The notes under the pieces are model-generated. The model did no database searches, had not been told where the DNA came from, and saw nothing but the letters and a program-made list of their open reading frames with translations. The translations under genes and the position numbers were made by a program. A DNA stretch of 64,000 nucleotides. It comes from Amycolatopsis azurea DSM 43854. Its GTDB lineage: Bacteria; Actinomycetota; Actinomycetes; Mycobacteriales; Pseudonocardiaceae. This document shows, piece after piece, positions 1 through 7,116 of this stretch. How positions within the stretch are numbered: the stretch's first letter is position 1; every line of letters starts with the position of its first letter. Location: contig NZ_MUXN01000015.1 in NCBI RefSeq assembly GCF_001995215.1, forward strand, positions 166,701 through 230,700, written 5' to 3'.

Positions 1-1
1 C

Positions 2-757
2 CCGTTCAACCCGCCCTCGGAGTTCGTGGGGCTCGAGAACTACCAGCTGCTCTTCCAGGACGAACAGTTCCTCACCGCGCTCCGGGTCACCACGATCCTG
101 ACCCTGATCGTGGTGGTCGTGCCGAACGTGATCGGCCTCGGCGTCGCACTGCTGCTCGACCGGAAAGGCTGGCTGTACAACGCTTTGCGGAGCGTGTTCT
201 TCACCCCTGTGATCCTCAGCTCGGTCGTGGTCAGCATCATCTGGACGAAACTGCTCGACGACCGGGGTCCGGTCAACGACGTCCTCCGCGCCCTCGGCGT
301 CGAGCATCCGCCGGGCTGGCTTTCGGATCCGGATCTCGCGCTGTACTCGGTCGCGTCGATCGTGTGCTGGCAGATGCTGGGGTTCTGCGTGGTCGTGTAC
401 CTCGCGGGCCTGCAAGGTGTCCCGGCCGAACTCCTGGAGGCGGCGGAGATCGACGGCGCCGGCCCGGTCCGCCGGTTCCGCGCGGTGACCTGGCCGCTGC
501 TCGCGCCGTCGCTGACGATCAACACCGTCGTCCTGCTGATCTCGGCGTTCAAGACCTACGACTACGTCAAGGTCGTCACCAACGGCGGGCCGGGTTCGGG
601 GACCACCGCCACCATCGCGTTCAACGTCCTCGCAACCGGTCTCGACGCGAACCACGTCGGCTACGCGTCCGCGATGGCCGTCGTGATGCTGGTGATCGTG
701 GCCACGCTGACCACGATCGTGTTGCGGTTCCTGCGGCGGCGGGAGGTCGACCTGTGA
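2..757 (+). CDS. Sugar ABC transporter permease, 5' end outside window
   Basis: Inner-membrane permease of a CUT1-type sugar importer. The frame is open from the first bases of the window, so the true start lies upstream and about 251 C-terminal residues are seen. Hydrophobic segments alternate along the protein. The cytoplasmic EAA loop that docks on the ATPase is visible as EAAEIDGAG followed by FRAVTWPLLAPS. Its last codons overlap the GTG of the next permease in a GTGA junction, so the two are translationally coupled. A solute-binding protein is expected upstream. No ATPase gene follows, which suggests a shared MsiK-type ATPase as is usual for actinobacterial CUT1 systems (inference). The substrate cannot be read. 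Confidence 0.93.
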   Translation, partial: PFNPPSEFVGLENYQLLFQDEQFLTALRVTTILTLIVVVVPNVIGLGVALLLDRKGWLYNALRSVFFTPVILSSVVVSIIWTKLLDDRGPVNDVLRALGVEHPPGWLSDPDLALYSVASIVCWQMLGFCVVVYLAGLQGVPAELLEAAEIDGAGPVRRFRAVTWPLLAPSLTINTVVLLISAFKTYDYVKVVTNGGPGSGTTATIAFNVLATGLDANHVGYASAMAVVMLVIVATLTTIVLRFLRRREVDL

Positions 758-1593
758 CCACAAAGGACAGTCCGCGGCGTTCGTGGCTCCGGCCGGCGGT
801 GGCGATCGTGGTGAGCGCGATCTTCTTCGTGCCGCTGTACTACGTGCTCGTCAACGTCTTCAAACCCGGCGAGCTGATCGCCCAGGAGCCGGCGTCGGTC
901 CCGCTGCCACCGACGCTGTCCAACATCCACGCCGTGCTCACCCGGCCCGACGGCCTGTTCTGGGTGAGCCTGGCGAACAGCGTGCTCGTCACCCTGCTGT
1001 CGATCATCGTGCTGACCGTGCTTTCGGCCATGCTCGGGCATTACCTGGCGCGCTCGGGCAAGCGATGGACCAAGGTGCTCGCGCTGATCCTGTTGGCGGG
1101 CCTGATGATCCCGCCGCAGGTGATCCTGATCCCGGTCACCGAGGTGCTGCGGCTGACCGGGATGATGGCGACCCTGCAAGGTCTGGTGCTGTTCAACGTC
1201 GGGTACTACGTGCCGTTCGGCGTCTTCGTGTTCACCGGGTTCATCCGCGGGGTGCCGGTGGAACTCGAGGAGGCCGCCCTGCTCGACGGGGCGAACCGCA
1301 TGCAGGTGTTCTGGCGGATCGTGTTCCCGTTGCTGCGCCCGGCCACGGCGAGTGTGCTGATCTTCCTCGGGGTGTGGATCTGGAACGACTTCATCGATCC
1401 ACTGATCATCCTCGGGCCCAGCCAAGGGACCACGATCACCACCGGCATCTACCGCTCGATCGGCCAGTACCAGGCCGATCTCGGCAGCGTGTTCGCGCTG
1501 ATGTTCCTGGCGACGCTGCCGGTGCTGATCTTCTACCTGGCGTTGCAGAAGCAGTTCGTGAAGGGCCTGACCGGCGGCGCCACCAAGGGCTGA
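754..1593 (+). CDS. Sugar ABC transporter permease (second subunit)
   Basis: Second permease of the CUT1 importer, 279 residues, pairing with the upstream permease to form the membrane channel. I chose the GTG at 754 because it overlaps the stop of the preceding gene (GTGA) and places a short basic N terminus before the first membrane helix. The EAA loop is seen as EELEEAALLDGAN followed by FWRIVFPLLRP, typical of MalG-like subunits. Length matches the family. A hairpin immediately after the stop (1599-1622) probably ends the operon. Chitin-type genes nearby make an amino-sugar substrate possible, but nothing in the sequence proves it. Confidence 0.94.
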   Translation: MTTKDSPRRSWLRPAVAIVVSAIFFVPLYYVLVNVFKPGELIAQEPASVPLPPTLSNIHAVLTRPDGLFWVSLANSVLVTLLSIIVLTVLSAMLGHYLARSGKRWTKVLALILLAGLMIPPQVILIPVTEVLRLTGMMATLQGLVLFNVGYYVPFGVFVFTGFIRGVPVELEEAALLDGANRMQVFWRIVFPLLRPATASVLIFLGVWIWNDFIDPLIILGPSQGTTITTGIYRSIGQYQADLGSVFALMFLATLPVLIFYLALQKQFVKGLTGGATKG

Positions 1594-1598
1594 CCCTG

Positions 1599-1622
1599 GC
1601 GCATTTCGTCCTCTGAATGCGC
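1599..1622 (+). terminator. Hairpin after the ABC permease operon
   Basis: A perfect 7-bp stem (GCGCATT / AATGCGC) with a 10-nt loop begins 6 bases after the permease stop codon. There is no clear T-run, so termination is inferred from position and structure. Confidence 0.5.
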
Positions 1623-1651
1623 CGAGCAAAGGTGTCCCTGTCGGGCGCCAA

Positions 1652-1706
1652 GTCCGTGAAGGCCTCCTTGAGGGACTCTGGGTCCCTCAAGGAGGCCTTC
1701 ACGGAC
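1652..1706. repeat. Long perfect hairpin repeat, copy 1 (25-bp arms)
   Basis: The arm at 1652-1676 (starts GTCCGTGAAGGCCTCC) is exactly complementary to 1682-1706, with a 5-nt loop. The same 25-bp arms, with a different 5-nt loop, recur at 9501-9555 after another gene. Identity between two distant intergenic sites shows a dispersed palindromic element and not just a chance terminator. It could still terminate transcription of either flanking operon. Confidence 0.85.
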
Positions 1707-1732
1707 CGGAGTTCGGCGGTGATCAGCGCGGC

Positions 1733-1775
1733 GAAGGGGACTTTCCCCTCATCGAACGAGCGGAAAGTCCCCTTC
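1733..1775. repeat. Second hairpin of the intergenic array
   Basis: Arms at 1733-1746 (GAAGGGGACTTTCC) and 1762-1775 are perfectly complementary over 14 bp around a 15-nt loop. It lies between two longer hairpins in the same 340-base gap. Confidence 0.75.
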
Positions 1776-1819
1776 AGCCCGGGGCATGAGGTCTCCGGGG
1801 GGGGCGAAGGCTCGGGAGC

Positions 1820-1872
1820 GTTGCGAAAGCCACTTTCGCAACCTTCAACGTTGCGAAAGTGGCTTTCGCAAC
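1820..1872. repeat. Third hairpin of the array, nested palindrome
   Basis: Arms at 1820-1842 and 1850-1872 are perfectly complementary over 23 bp with a 7-nt loop. Each arm is itself nearly palindromic (GTTGCGAAAG ... CTTTCGCAAC), so the element can fold as one long stem or as two shorter ones. It sits just downstream of the convergent ABC-F gene. Confidence 0.8.
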
Positions 1873-1901
1873 ACCCGAGGTCGGCGGGCGGGCGAACGAC
1901 T

Positions 1902-1923
1902 GAACACGCCACCTTTGCCTTAC
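1902..1923. repeat. Short dispersed motif, copy 1
   Basis: GAACACGCCACCTTTGCCTT plus AC is found here and, with one mismatch, at 61963-61984. Both copies are followed a few bases later by CAAT and ATGC. The role is unknown. Confidence 0.55.
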
Positions 1924-1936
1924 CCCCAATGAATGC

Positions 1937-3574
1937 TCAGAGTTCGGTGACCTTCCCGTCGGCCACTTCCAGCCGTCGCGTCGTCGCGACCGCGTCCAGC
2001 ATCCGCCGGTCGTGCGTCACCAACAGCAGCGTCCCCGGGTACTCCGAGAGCGCCGACTCCAACTGCTCGATCGCGGGCAGGTCGAGGTGGTTCGTCGGCT
2101 CGTCGAGCACCAGCAGGTTGACCCCGCGCGCCTGCAACAGCGCCAGCGCCGACCGCGTCCGCTCCCCCGGCGACAACGTGGCCGCCGAGCGCAGGACGTG
2201 CGCGGCCTTCAGCCCGTACTTCGCCAGCAACGTCCGCACGTCGGCGTCGGCGAGTTCCGGGACTTCGCGGGCGAAGGCCTCGACGAGCGGAAGGTCGCCG
2301 AGGAACAGCTTCCGGGCCTGGTCGACCTCACCGACCACGACACCGGAGCCGAGCGACGCGGCGCCCTCGTCGACCGGGACCCGGCCGAGCAGCGCGGCGA
2401 GCAGGGTCGACTTCCCGGCGCCATTGGCCCCGGTGATGGCGACCTTGTCCGCCCAGCCGATCTGCAGGTCCACCGGACCGAGGGTGAACTCGCCCCGCCG
2501 GACCACCGCCCCGCGCAGGGTCGCCACGACCGCTCCCGCCCGGGGCGCGGCGGCGATCTCCATCCGCAGTTCCCATTCCTTGCGCGGTTCCTCGACGACA
2601 TCGAGCCGTTCGATCATGCGGTCGGTCTGGCGGGCCTTGGACGCCTGCTTCTCCGTCGCCTCGCTCCGGAACTTGCGGCCCACCTTGTCGTTGTCGGTGG
2701 CCTTGCGCCGGGCGTTCTTGACGCCCTTCTCCATCCAGGAACGCTGCATCGCGCCACGGGCTTCGAGCGAGGCCTTGGTGTTCGCGTACTCCTCGTACTC
2801 CTCGCGGGCGTGCCGCCGCGCGACGGCGCGCTCCTCCAGGTACGACTCGTAGCCACCGCCGTAGGTCCGCACCTGCTGCTGGGCGAAGTCGAGTTCGACG
2901 ACGCGGTCCACGGTGCGGGCGAGGAACTCCCGGTCGTGGCTGACCAGCACGGTCCCGGCGCGCAGCCCGGTCACGAACCGTTCGAGCCGCTCCAGGCCGT
3001 CGAGGTCGAGGTCGTTGGTCGGCTCGTCGAGTAGGAAGATGTCGTACCGGCTCAGCAGCAGTGAGGCCATTCCCGCCCGGGCCGCCTGCCCGCCGGACAG
3101 CGACAGCATCGGCTGGTCGAGGTTGACCGTCAGCCCGAGATCGGCGACGACCTCGCCCGCCCGGTCGTCCAGATCCGCTCCGCCGAGCGCGAGCCAGCGG
3201 TCGAGCGCGACACCGTAGGCGTCGTCCGCGCCGGGTTCACCCTCGGTGAGCGCCGCGGTGGCGGCGTCGAGCGCGGCCTGCGCAGCCGTGACGCCCGTGC
3301 GGCGCGACAGGAACGCGCGCACGGACTCACCCTCGCGGCGTTCCGGCTCCTGTGGGAGGTGACCGACGGTGGCCGTCGGCGGGTTCAGCCGGACACTGCC
3401 CTCTTCCGGCGGTACGAGCCCGCCGAGGGTCTTCAGCAGGGTCGATTTGCCCGCGCCGTTCACACCGACGAGACCGATCACTTCGCCGGGGGCGACGACC
3501 AGGTCGAGACCGGAGAACAGAACACGGTCGCCGTGGCCGGCGGCGAGATCCTTGGCAACGAGTGTGGCGCTCAT
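1937..3574 (-). CDS. ABC-F family ATPase (ribosome-associated type)
   Basis: A soluble protein of 545 residues with two fused ATPase domains and no membrane segments, the layout of ABC-F proteins. These act on the ribosome in translation or antibiotic protection and do not transport. Walker A motifs GVNGAGKST and GANGAGKST, signature motifs LSGGQ and LSPGE, and Walker B ends FLLDEPTNDLDLDGLE and LVLDEPTNHLDLP are all visible. A charged linker rich in Arg/Lys separates the domains. I chose the ATG at 3574 because homology begins there. An in-frame upstream start at 3634 would add 20 residues lacking family character. Whether it gives drug resistance (TlrC/Vga-like) or is a housekeeping member cannot be told. 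Confidence 0.92.
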   Translation of the reverse strand: MSATLVAKDLAAGHGDRVLFSGLDLVVAPGEVIGLVGVNGAGKSTLLKTLGGLVPPEEGSVRLNPPTATVGHLPQEPERREGESVRAFLSRRTGVTAAQAALDAATAALTEGEPGADDAYGVALDRWLALGGADLDDRAGEVVADLGLTVNLDQPMLSLSGGQAARAGMASLLLSRYDIFLLDEPTNDLDLDGLERLERFVTGLRAGTVLVSHDREFLARTVDRVVELDFAQQQVRTYGGGYESYLEERAVARRHAREEYEEYANTKASLEARGAMQRSWMEKGVKNARRKATDNDKVGRKFRSEATEKQASKARQTDRMIERLDVVEEPRKEWELRMEIAAAPRAGAVVATLRGAVVRRGEFTLGPVDLQIGWADKVAITGANGAGKSTLLAALLGRVPVDEGAASLGSGVVVGEVDQARKLFLGDLPLVEAFAREVPELADADVRTLLAKYGLKAAHVLRSAATLSPGERTRSALALLQARGVNLLVLDEPTNHLDLPAIEQLESALSEYPGTLLLVTHDRRMLDAVATTRRLEVADGKVTEL

Positions 3575-3720
3575 GAGATCGGTAAGTCTACGGGGACCGA
3601 TTGAACAGCTCGTGGTCCCTCGGAAGAGTGGCAAGTATCCAAGCGATCACGGAACGTGGGTAGCCTGGATGTTCTTCTGGACCCGAACGAATCCCCGAGC
3701 ATTGAGGTCGGTGACAGCAA

Positions 3721-4611
3721 ATGGCGGACTCCGCCACCCCGGTCCCCGTCGTCCCCCAACAGAAAGGCGGTACCCGTAGGCCGACGTTGAGCAGGCGGCG
3801 CGAAGTCAGTCATGCCAGTGCGCGATCGCTGCTGATGACGATCCTCGGCGAGTACGTCCTGCCCCGTGACCAGTCGATCTGGACGTCGACGCTGGTCGAA
3901 GCGCTGCGAGTGCTGGACATCGAGGAGAAGTCCGCCCGGCAGGCGCTCGCCCGGTCCTCCGCGGAGGGCTGGGTCGTTTCCGAACGCGTCGGACGAAGAG
4001 TGCGCTGGTCACTCACACCACCAGGCAGACGACTTCTCACCGAAGGCGCTGAACGGATCTACGCCTTCGGTAACGAGGAGAAGGCCTGGGACGACCGCTG
4101 GCTGATGTTGATCGTGTCGGTCCCCGAAGCGAAGCGGGATCTCCGGCACCGGCTGCGCACGCGCCTGACGTGGGCCGGATTCGGCTCGCCGGTGGCGGGT
4201 GTCTGGGTCAGCCCGGACCTCAGCCGCCAGCGTGAGGCCCAGCAGATAGTGCAGGAACTCGGCCTCGACGCGCAGGCGATGTCGTTCACCGCCGCTTACG
4301 GCGAAGTCGGCGATCAGGAGACGATGGTCAGCCGGTCCTGGGATCTCAGCGAGCTCAAGGACCGCTACGAGGATTTCATCGACCGCTTCACCGGCACCCA
4401 CCCGTCCGGTGAGCACGGTGTCCTGCGCGCGCAGACCGAACTCGTCCACGAATGGCGCAGCTTCCCGTTCCTGGATCCGCGTCTTCCGCTAAAACTTCTT
4501 CCCGACGGTTGGAGCGGCGTGCGCGCGGCGGACCTTTTCCACCGGAAGCACGTCGAATGGCGACCAGAAGCACAGGCGCAATGGGACGAACTCGCGGCGA
4601 CGTCCGGCTAA
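3721..4611 (+). CDS. PaaX-family transcriptional regulator
   Basis: Cytoplasmic repressor-type protein of 296 residues. An N-terminal winged-helix region (around residues 35-100, with ILGEYVLPRD and SARQALARSSAEGWV) is followed by the PaaX central domain (AWDDRWLMLIVSVPE, then LTWAGFGSPVAGVWVSPD). A C-terminal segment with DPRLPLKLLPDGW completes the fold, so the length is normal for the family. PaaX represses phenylacetate catabolism by sensing phenylacetyl-CoA. The gene directly downstream is an enoyl-CoA hydratase, so control of an acyl-CoA pathway is plausible. The ligand is inferred only from family membership. Confidence 0.9.
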   Translation: MADSATPVPVVPQQKGGTRRPTLSRRREVSHASARSLLMTILGEYVLPRDQSIWTSTLVEALRVLDIEEKSARQALARSSAEGWVVSERVGRRVRWSLTPPGRRLLTEGAERIYAFGNEEKAWDDRWLMLIVSVPEAKRDLRHRLRTRLTWAGFGSPVAGVWVSPDLSRQREAQQIVQELGLDAQAMSFTAAYGEVGDQETMVSRSWDLSELKDRYEDFIDRFTGTHPSGEHGVLRAQTELVHEWRSFPFLDPRLPLKLLPDGWSGVRAADLFHRKHVEWRPEAQAQWDELAATSG

Positions 4612-4647
4612 GGTCACGGGAAAACGACCTACCGGGAGGTAACCGCC

Positions 4648-5427
4648 TTGGCCACCTCGATCCGCCTCGACCGTGAAGACGGCCTCGCCGTCCTGACCTT
4701 CGCTTCGCCGCCCCTGAATCTGTACACGGCGGACCTACAGGACGAACTGGCCGAGGCGATCGGCGAACTGGAGGCCACTCCGCCGCGCGCGGCCCTGATC
4801 CGGGCCGAGGGGAAGATCGTCAGCGGCGGCGTCGACGTCTCCCTGTTCGACGCCCAGGCGAACGCCGCCGAGGCCAAGGTGCTCTTCGACGAGATGTTGG
4901 CGATCCCGGACCGGATCGCCGCACTCCCGTTCCCCACCGTTTTCGCCGCCCACGGCCTGTGCCTGACCTGGGCCTTCGAGGTCGCGGTCGCCTGCGACAT
5001 CATCCTCGCGAGCGAGAAGGCCAAATTCGGCCTCGTCGAGCGGGTCGTCGGCCTGACCCCGACCATGGGCGGCACGCAACGGCTCGCCGCGCGGGCGGGC
5101 GTCGGCCGCGCCAAGGAGTTCGTGATGACCGGCGCGACCTACGACGCCGCGACCCTCGAACGCTGGAACGTGGTGAATCGGGTACTCCCGGTGGACGGCT
5201 TCGACGAGGCCGTGCGCGCCTTCGCGACCGACCTCGCGCAGGGGCCGACACGGGCGCACGCGGCGACCAAGAAGGTGCTCGAGCATTACGAGCACGGCGG
5301 CGTCGCCGAGGCGAACGAACACATCACGACGATCGCCGCCGGGCTCTTCGACACCGAGGACCTGCGCGGCGCGGTGAAGTCGTTCCTCGCCGACGGCCCC
5401 GGCAAGGCGACCTTCACCGGCCGCTGA
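4648..5427 (+). CDS. Enoyl-CoA hydratase/isomerase family protein
   Basis: Crotonase-fold enzyme of 259 residues, expected to act on acyl-CoA thioesters in the cytoplasm. The TTG start at 4648 is preceded by GGGAGGT at good spacing. The oxyanion-hole region is visible as EGKIVSGGVDVSLFD and AAHGLCLTWAFEVAVACD. The second block differs from the typical AVNGxAxGGG form, so substrate assignment is uncertain. The later segment FGLVERVVGLTPTMGGTQRL is characteristic of the family. It lies 36 bases after the PaaX-type gene in the same direction and is probably controlled by it. Confidence 0.9.
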   Translation: MATSIRLDREDGLAVLTFASPPLNLYTADLQDELAEAIGELEATPPRAALIRAEGKIVSGGVDVSLFDAQANAAEAKVLFDEMLAIPDRIAALPFPTVFAAHGLCLTWAFEVAVACDIILASEKAKFGLVERVVGLTPTMGGTQRLAARAGVGRAKEFVMTGATYDAATLERWNVVNRVLPVDGFDEAVRAFATDLAQGPTRAHAATKKVLEHYEHGGVAEANEHITTIAAGLFDTEDLRGAVKSFLADGPGKATFTGR

Positions 5428-5431
5428 TCCG

Positions 5432-6340
5432 TCAGGGACGTTGTCCGGCCTGGTCCACCACACCGGACGAGGTCACCGCGGTCGAATTCGTGCCCAGGTA
5501 GAGGAAGGTGTCGGCGGCGAAGACGATCACCACCGGTTTCGCCACCTTCGGGTCGTCATGCGGCCCGAGCGGCCACGTGATGCCGACACCGGGCCTGCCC
5601 GCCGCGTCCTCGGTGTGGTCGACGGCGCGCAGCCCGGGCACCTTGGCGGCCGCGCCGAACAGGGCGGCCCGGACGGCGGGCGGGAGGAGGTTCTCGTTCG
5701 CCAGCGCGAGGATGTTTTTGCCCATCGCGTTGTAGTCACCCGTCTCACCGCTGTGGTGGGCGTTGAGGTAGGCGAACATCGCCTCGGCGTCGACGGGAAG
5801 GTCCGTCCGGTAGGCGGGTGACGGCGTGCAAGGCTCCGTGACGCCCTTGAGCGGCTGGTCGCCCTTGTACGCCTGCGCCCGCCCGTTCCGGCAGCCCGGA
5901 AGCGGGAAGAGCGAGCCGTCGGTCATCTTGATCCGCCCGTCGCGGGTGCCGTCGGCCGACAGCCACGCCTCCCGCTCGCCGTCGGGCCGCTTCGTCTTCA
6001 TGTAGACGAACTGGTCCGGTTTCGGCGGTGTGTCCGGAGTCTTCAGCGCGGCCGCGGCGGCGTTGCGGAGTACGACTACGGGGTCCGCGGCGGCCGCGGG
6101 CGGCTCCAGCCCGACCTTGTCGACCGGTGCCAGCGCGACGGCGGCGGTGATCGCCGCCGCGAGGCCGGCCGCGCCGGCGCCGATCCAGACCCAGCGCGGC
6201 CTTTTCCGCAGCGGCACCACGTTTTCCGTTTCGGTGGCGGCGATTTCGGCCATCAATCGCGCGCGTGCCGAGCCGAGGGCGCCGGAATCCGCGAGGGGCA
6301 CCGATCCGGTCCGCTCGGCGATCAGGTGCAGCTCATCCAT
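5432..6340 (-). CDS. CU044_5270 family protein, sigma-factor partner
   Basis: A 302-residue membrane-anchored protein with a cytoplasmic N-terminal segment (MDELHLIAERTGSVPL), one membrane helix near residues 55-80, and a long Ala/Pro-rich outer domain with conserved Trp/Tyr motifs. This family is recurrently encoded directly after ECF sigma factor genes in actinobacteria. The ATG at 6340 overlaps the end of the sigma gene by 8 bases, so the two are coupled. It may act as an anti-sigma or sensor partner, but no zinc-binding anti-sigma motif is visible, so the role is inferred from context. Confidence 0.82.
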   Translation of the reverse strand: MDELHLIAERTGSVPLADSGALGSARARLMAEIAATETENVVPLRKRPRWVWIGAGAAGLAAAITAAVALAPVDKVGLEPPAAAADPVVVLRNAAAAALKTPDTPPKPDQFVYMKTKRPDGEREAWLSADGTRDGRIKMTDGSLFPLPGCRNGRAQAYKGDQPLKGVTEPCTPSPAYRTDLPVDAEAMFAYLNAHHSGETGDYNAMGKNILALANENLLPPAVRAALFGAAAKVPGLRAVDHTEDAAGRPGVGITWPLGPHDDPKVAKPVVIVFAADTFLYLGTNSTAVTSSGVVDQAGQRP

Positions 6341-6935
6341 GGGTGGAGATCTCCTTCGAAGTCGTGGTGTCCGGGCGCCCGAGCGCCTCGCGGACCTTTC
6401 GACGGGCACGGTTGAGCCGTGAGCGGACGGTGCCGAGCGGGATGTCCAGCGCCGCGGCGATCTCCTCGTAGCTCAACCCTTCACCGGCGAACAGCGTGAG
6501 CGTGTCGCGGTCGCCGTCGGCAAGTTCCGCCAGCGCCGAGTCCAACAGTTTCCCCATCGCCTCGGCGGTCACCTGATCGGCGACGCGTTCGGCGTGCCCT
6601 TCCTCGTCGAGCGGCGGACCGAGGGCTTCGCGCAGTTTCAGCTCCCTGACCTCGTCACGGCGCCGCTGCGCGACCAGGTTGGTCGCGATGCCGTAGAGCC
6701 AGGGCCGGGCGTCCCGGCGCTCGGTGTCGTATCCCTCGCGTTTGCGGAAGGCGACCAGGAACGTCTCCCCCAGCGCGTCCTCCGCGGCCGCGGGCCCGAT
6801 GCGTCTGACCAGGTAGCGGTGGATGTGCGCGGCATGCCGGTCGAAGATCGCGGAGAACCGGTCCGGGCTGGTCACCGACCTCGCGATGACTTCCGCGTCC
6901 TCCAGATCGCCCGGATCCGCCCTAGATGAGCTCAT
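6333..6935 (-). CDS. ECF-type RNA polymerase sigma factor
   Basis: A 200-residue sigma-70 family factor with region 2 (FSAIFDRHAAHIHRYLVRR, then DARPWLYGIATNLVAQRRR) and region 4 (DRDTLTLFAGEGLSYEEIAA and GTVRSRLNRARRKVRE). Region 3 is absent, as in ECF factors. I chose the ATG at 6935, which has GAAGGG upstream. A longer reading from 6998 would add 21 residues of no family character. It is transcribed away from the chitinase gene, and the two share a 180-base divergent region holding two DasR-type operator cores. It forms an operon with the CU044_5270 gene. Confidence 0.93.
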   Translation of the reverse strand: MSSSRADPGDLEDAEVIARSVTSPDRFSAIFDRHAAHIHRYLVRRIGPAAAEDALGETFLVAFRKREGYDTERRDARPWLYGIATNLVAQRRRDEVRELKLREALGPPLDEEGHAERVADQVTAEAMGKLLDSALAELADGDRDTLTLFAGEGLSYEEIAAALDIPLGTVRSRLNRARRKVREALGRPDTTTSKEISTHG

Positions 6936-7010
6936 GAACCGCCCTTCGCCGTTCGTCAGTGTCACTTGTTGTCCGCATCCGGCGTCGAACGGGTTCACGA
7001 CCGACGAATC

Positions 7011-7020
7011 GGTCTAGACC
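7011..7020. promoter_or_regulatory. DasR-type operator core, upstream half-match
   Basis: The palindrome GGTCTAGACC lies exactly 40 bp before a second identical core. Its flanks (ATC / TTT) fit the known dre consensus less well than those of the downstream site. Confidence 0.6.
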
Positions 7021-7047
7021 TTTTATGCGTGCCGCGCTACATTCATC

Positions 7048-7063
7048 TGTGGTCTAGACCACA
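7048..7063. promoter_or_regulatory. DasR-responsive element (dre) before chitinase gene
   Basis: A perfect 16-bp palindrome TGTGGTCTAGACCACA contains the 12-bp TGGTCTAGACCA core known from streptomycete chitinase promoters, where the GntR-type regulator DasR binds and is released by phosphorylated amino sugars. It is centred about 60 bases before the chitinase ATG and lies between divergent genes, so it could also affect the sigma factor gene. DasR itself is not in this window. Confidence 0.85.
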
Positions 7064-7116
7064 CGCGCCATTTTCCGAGCAGGTCAGTCTCGCCGCCTCT
7101 TTTGGAGAGAACCGCC

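Noticed and set aside
3575..3634. A 20-residue N-terminal extension of the ABC-F protein
   Set aside because: The extra residues lack family similarity, and the ATG at 3574 fits the alignment start.
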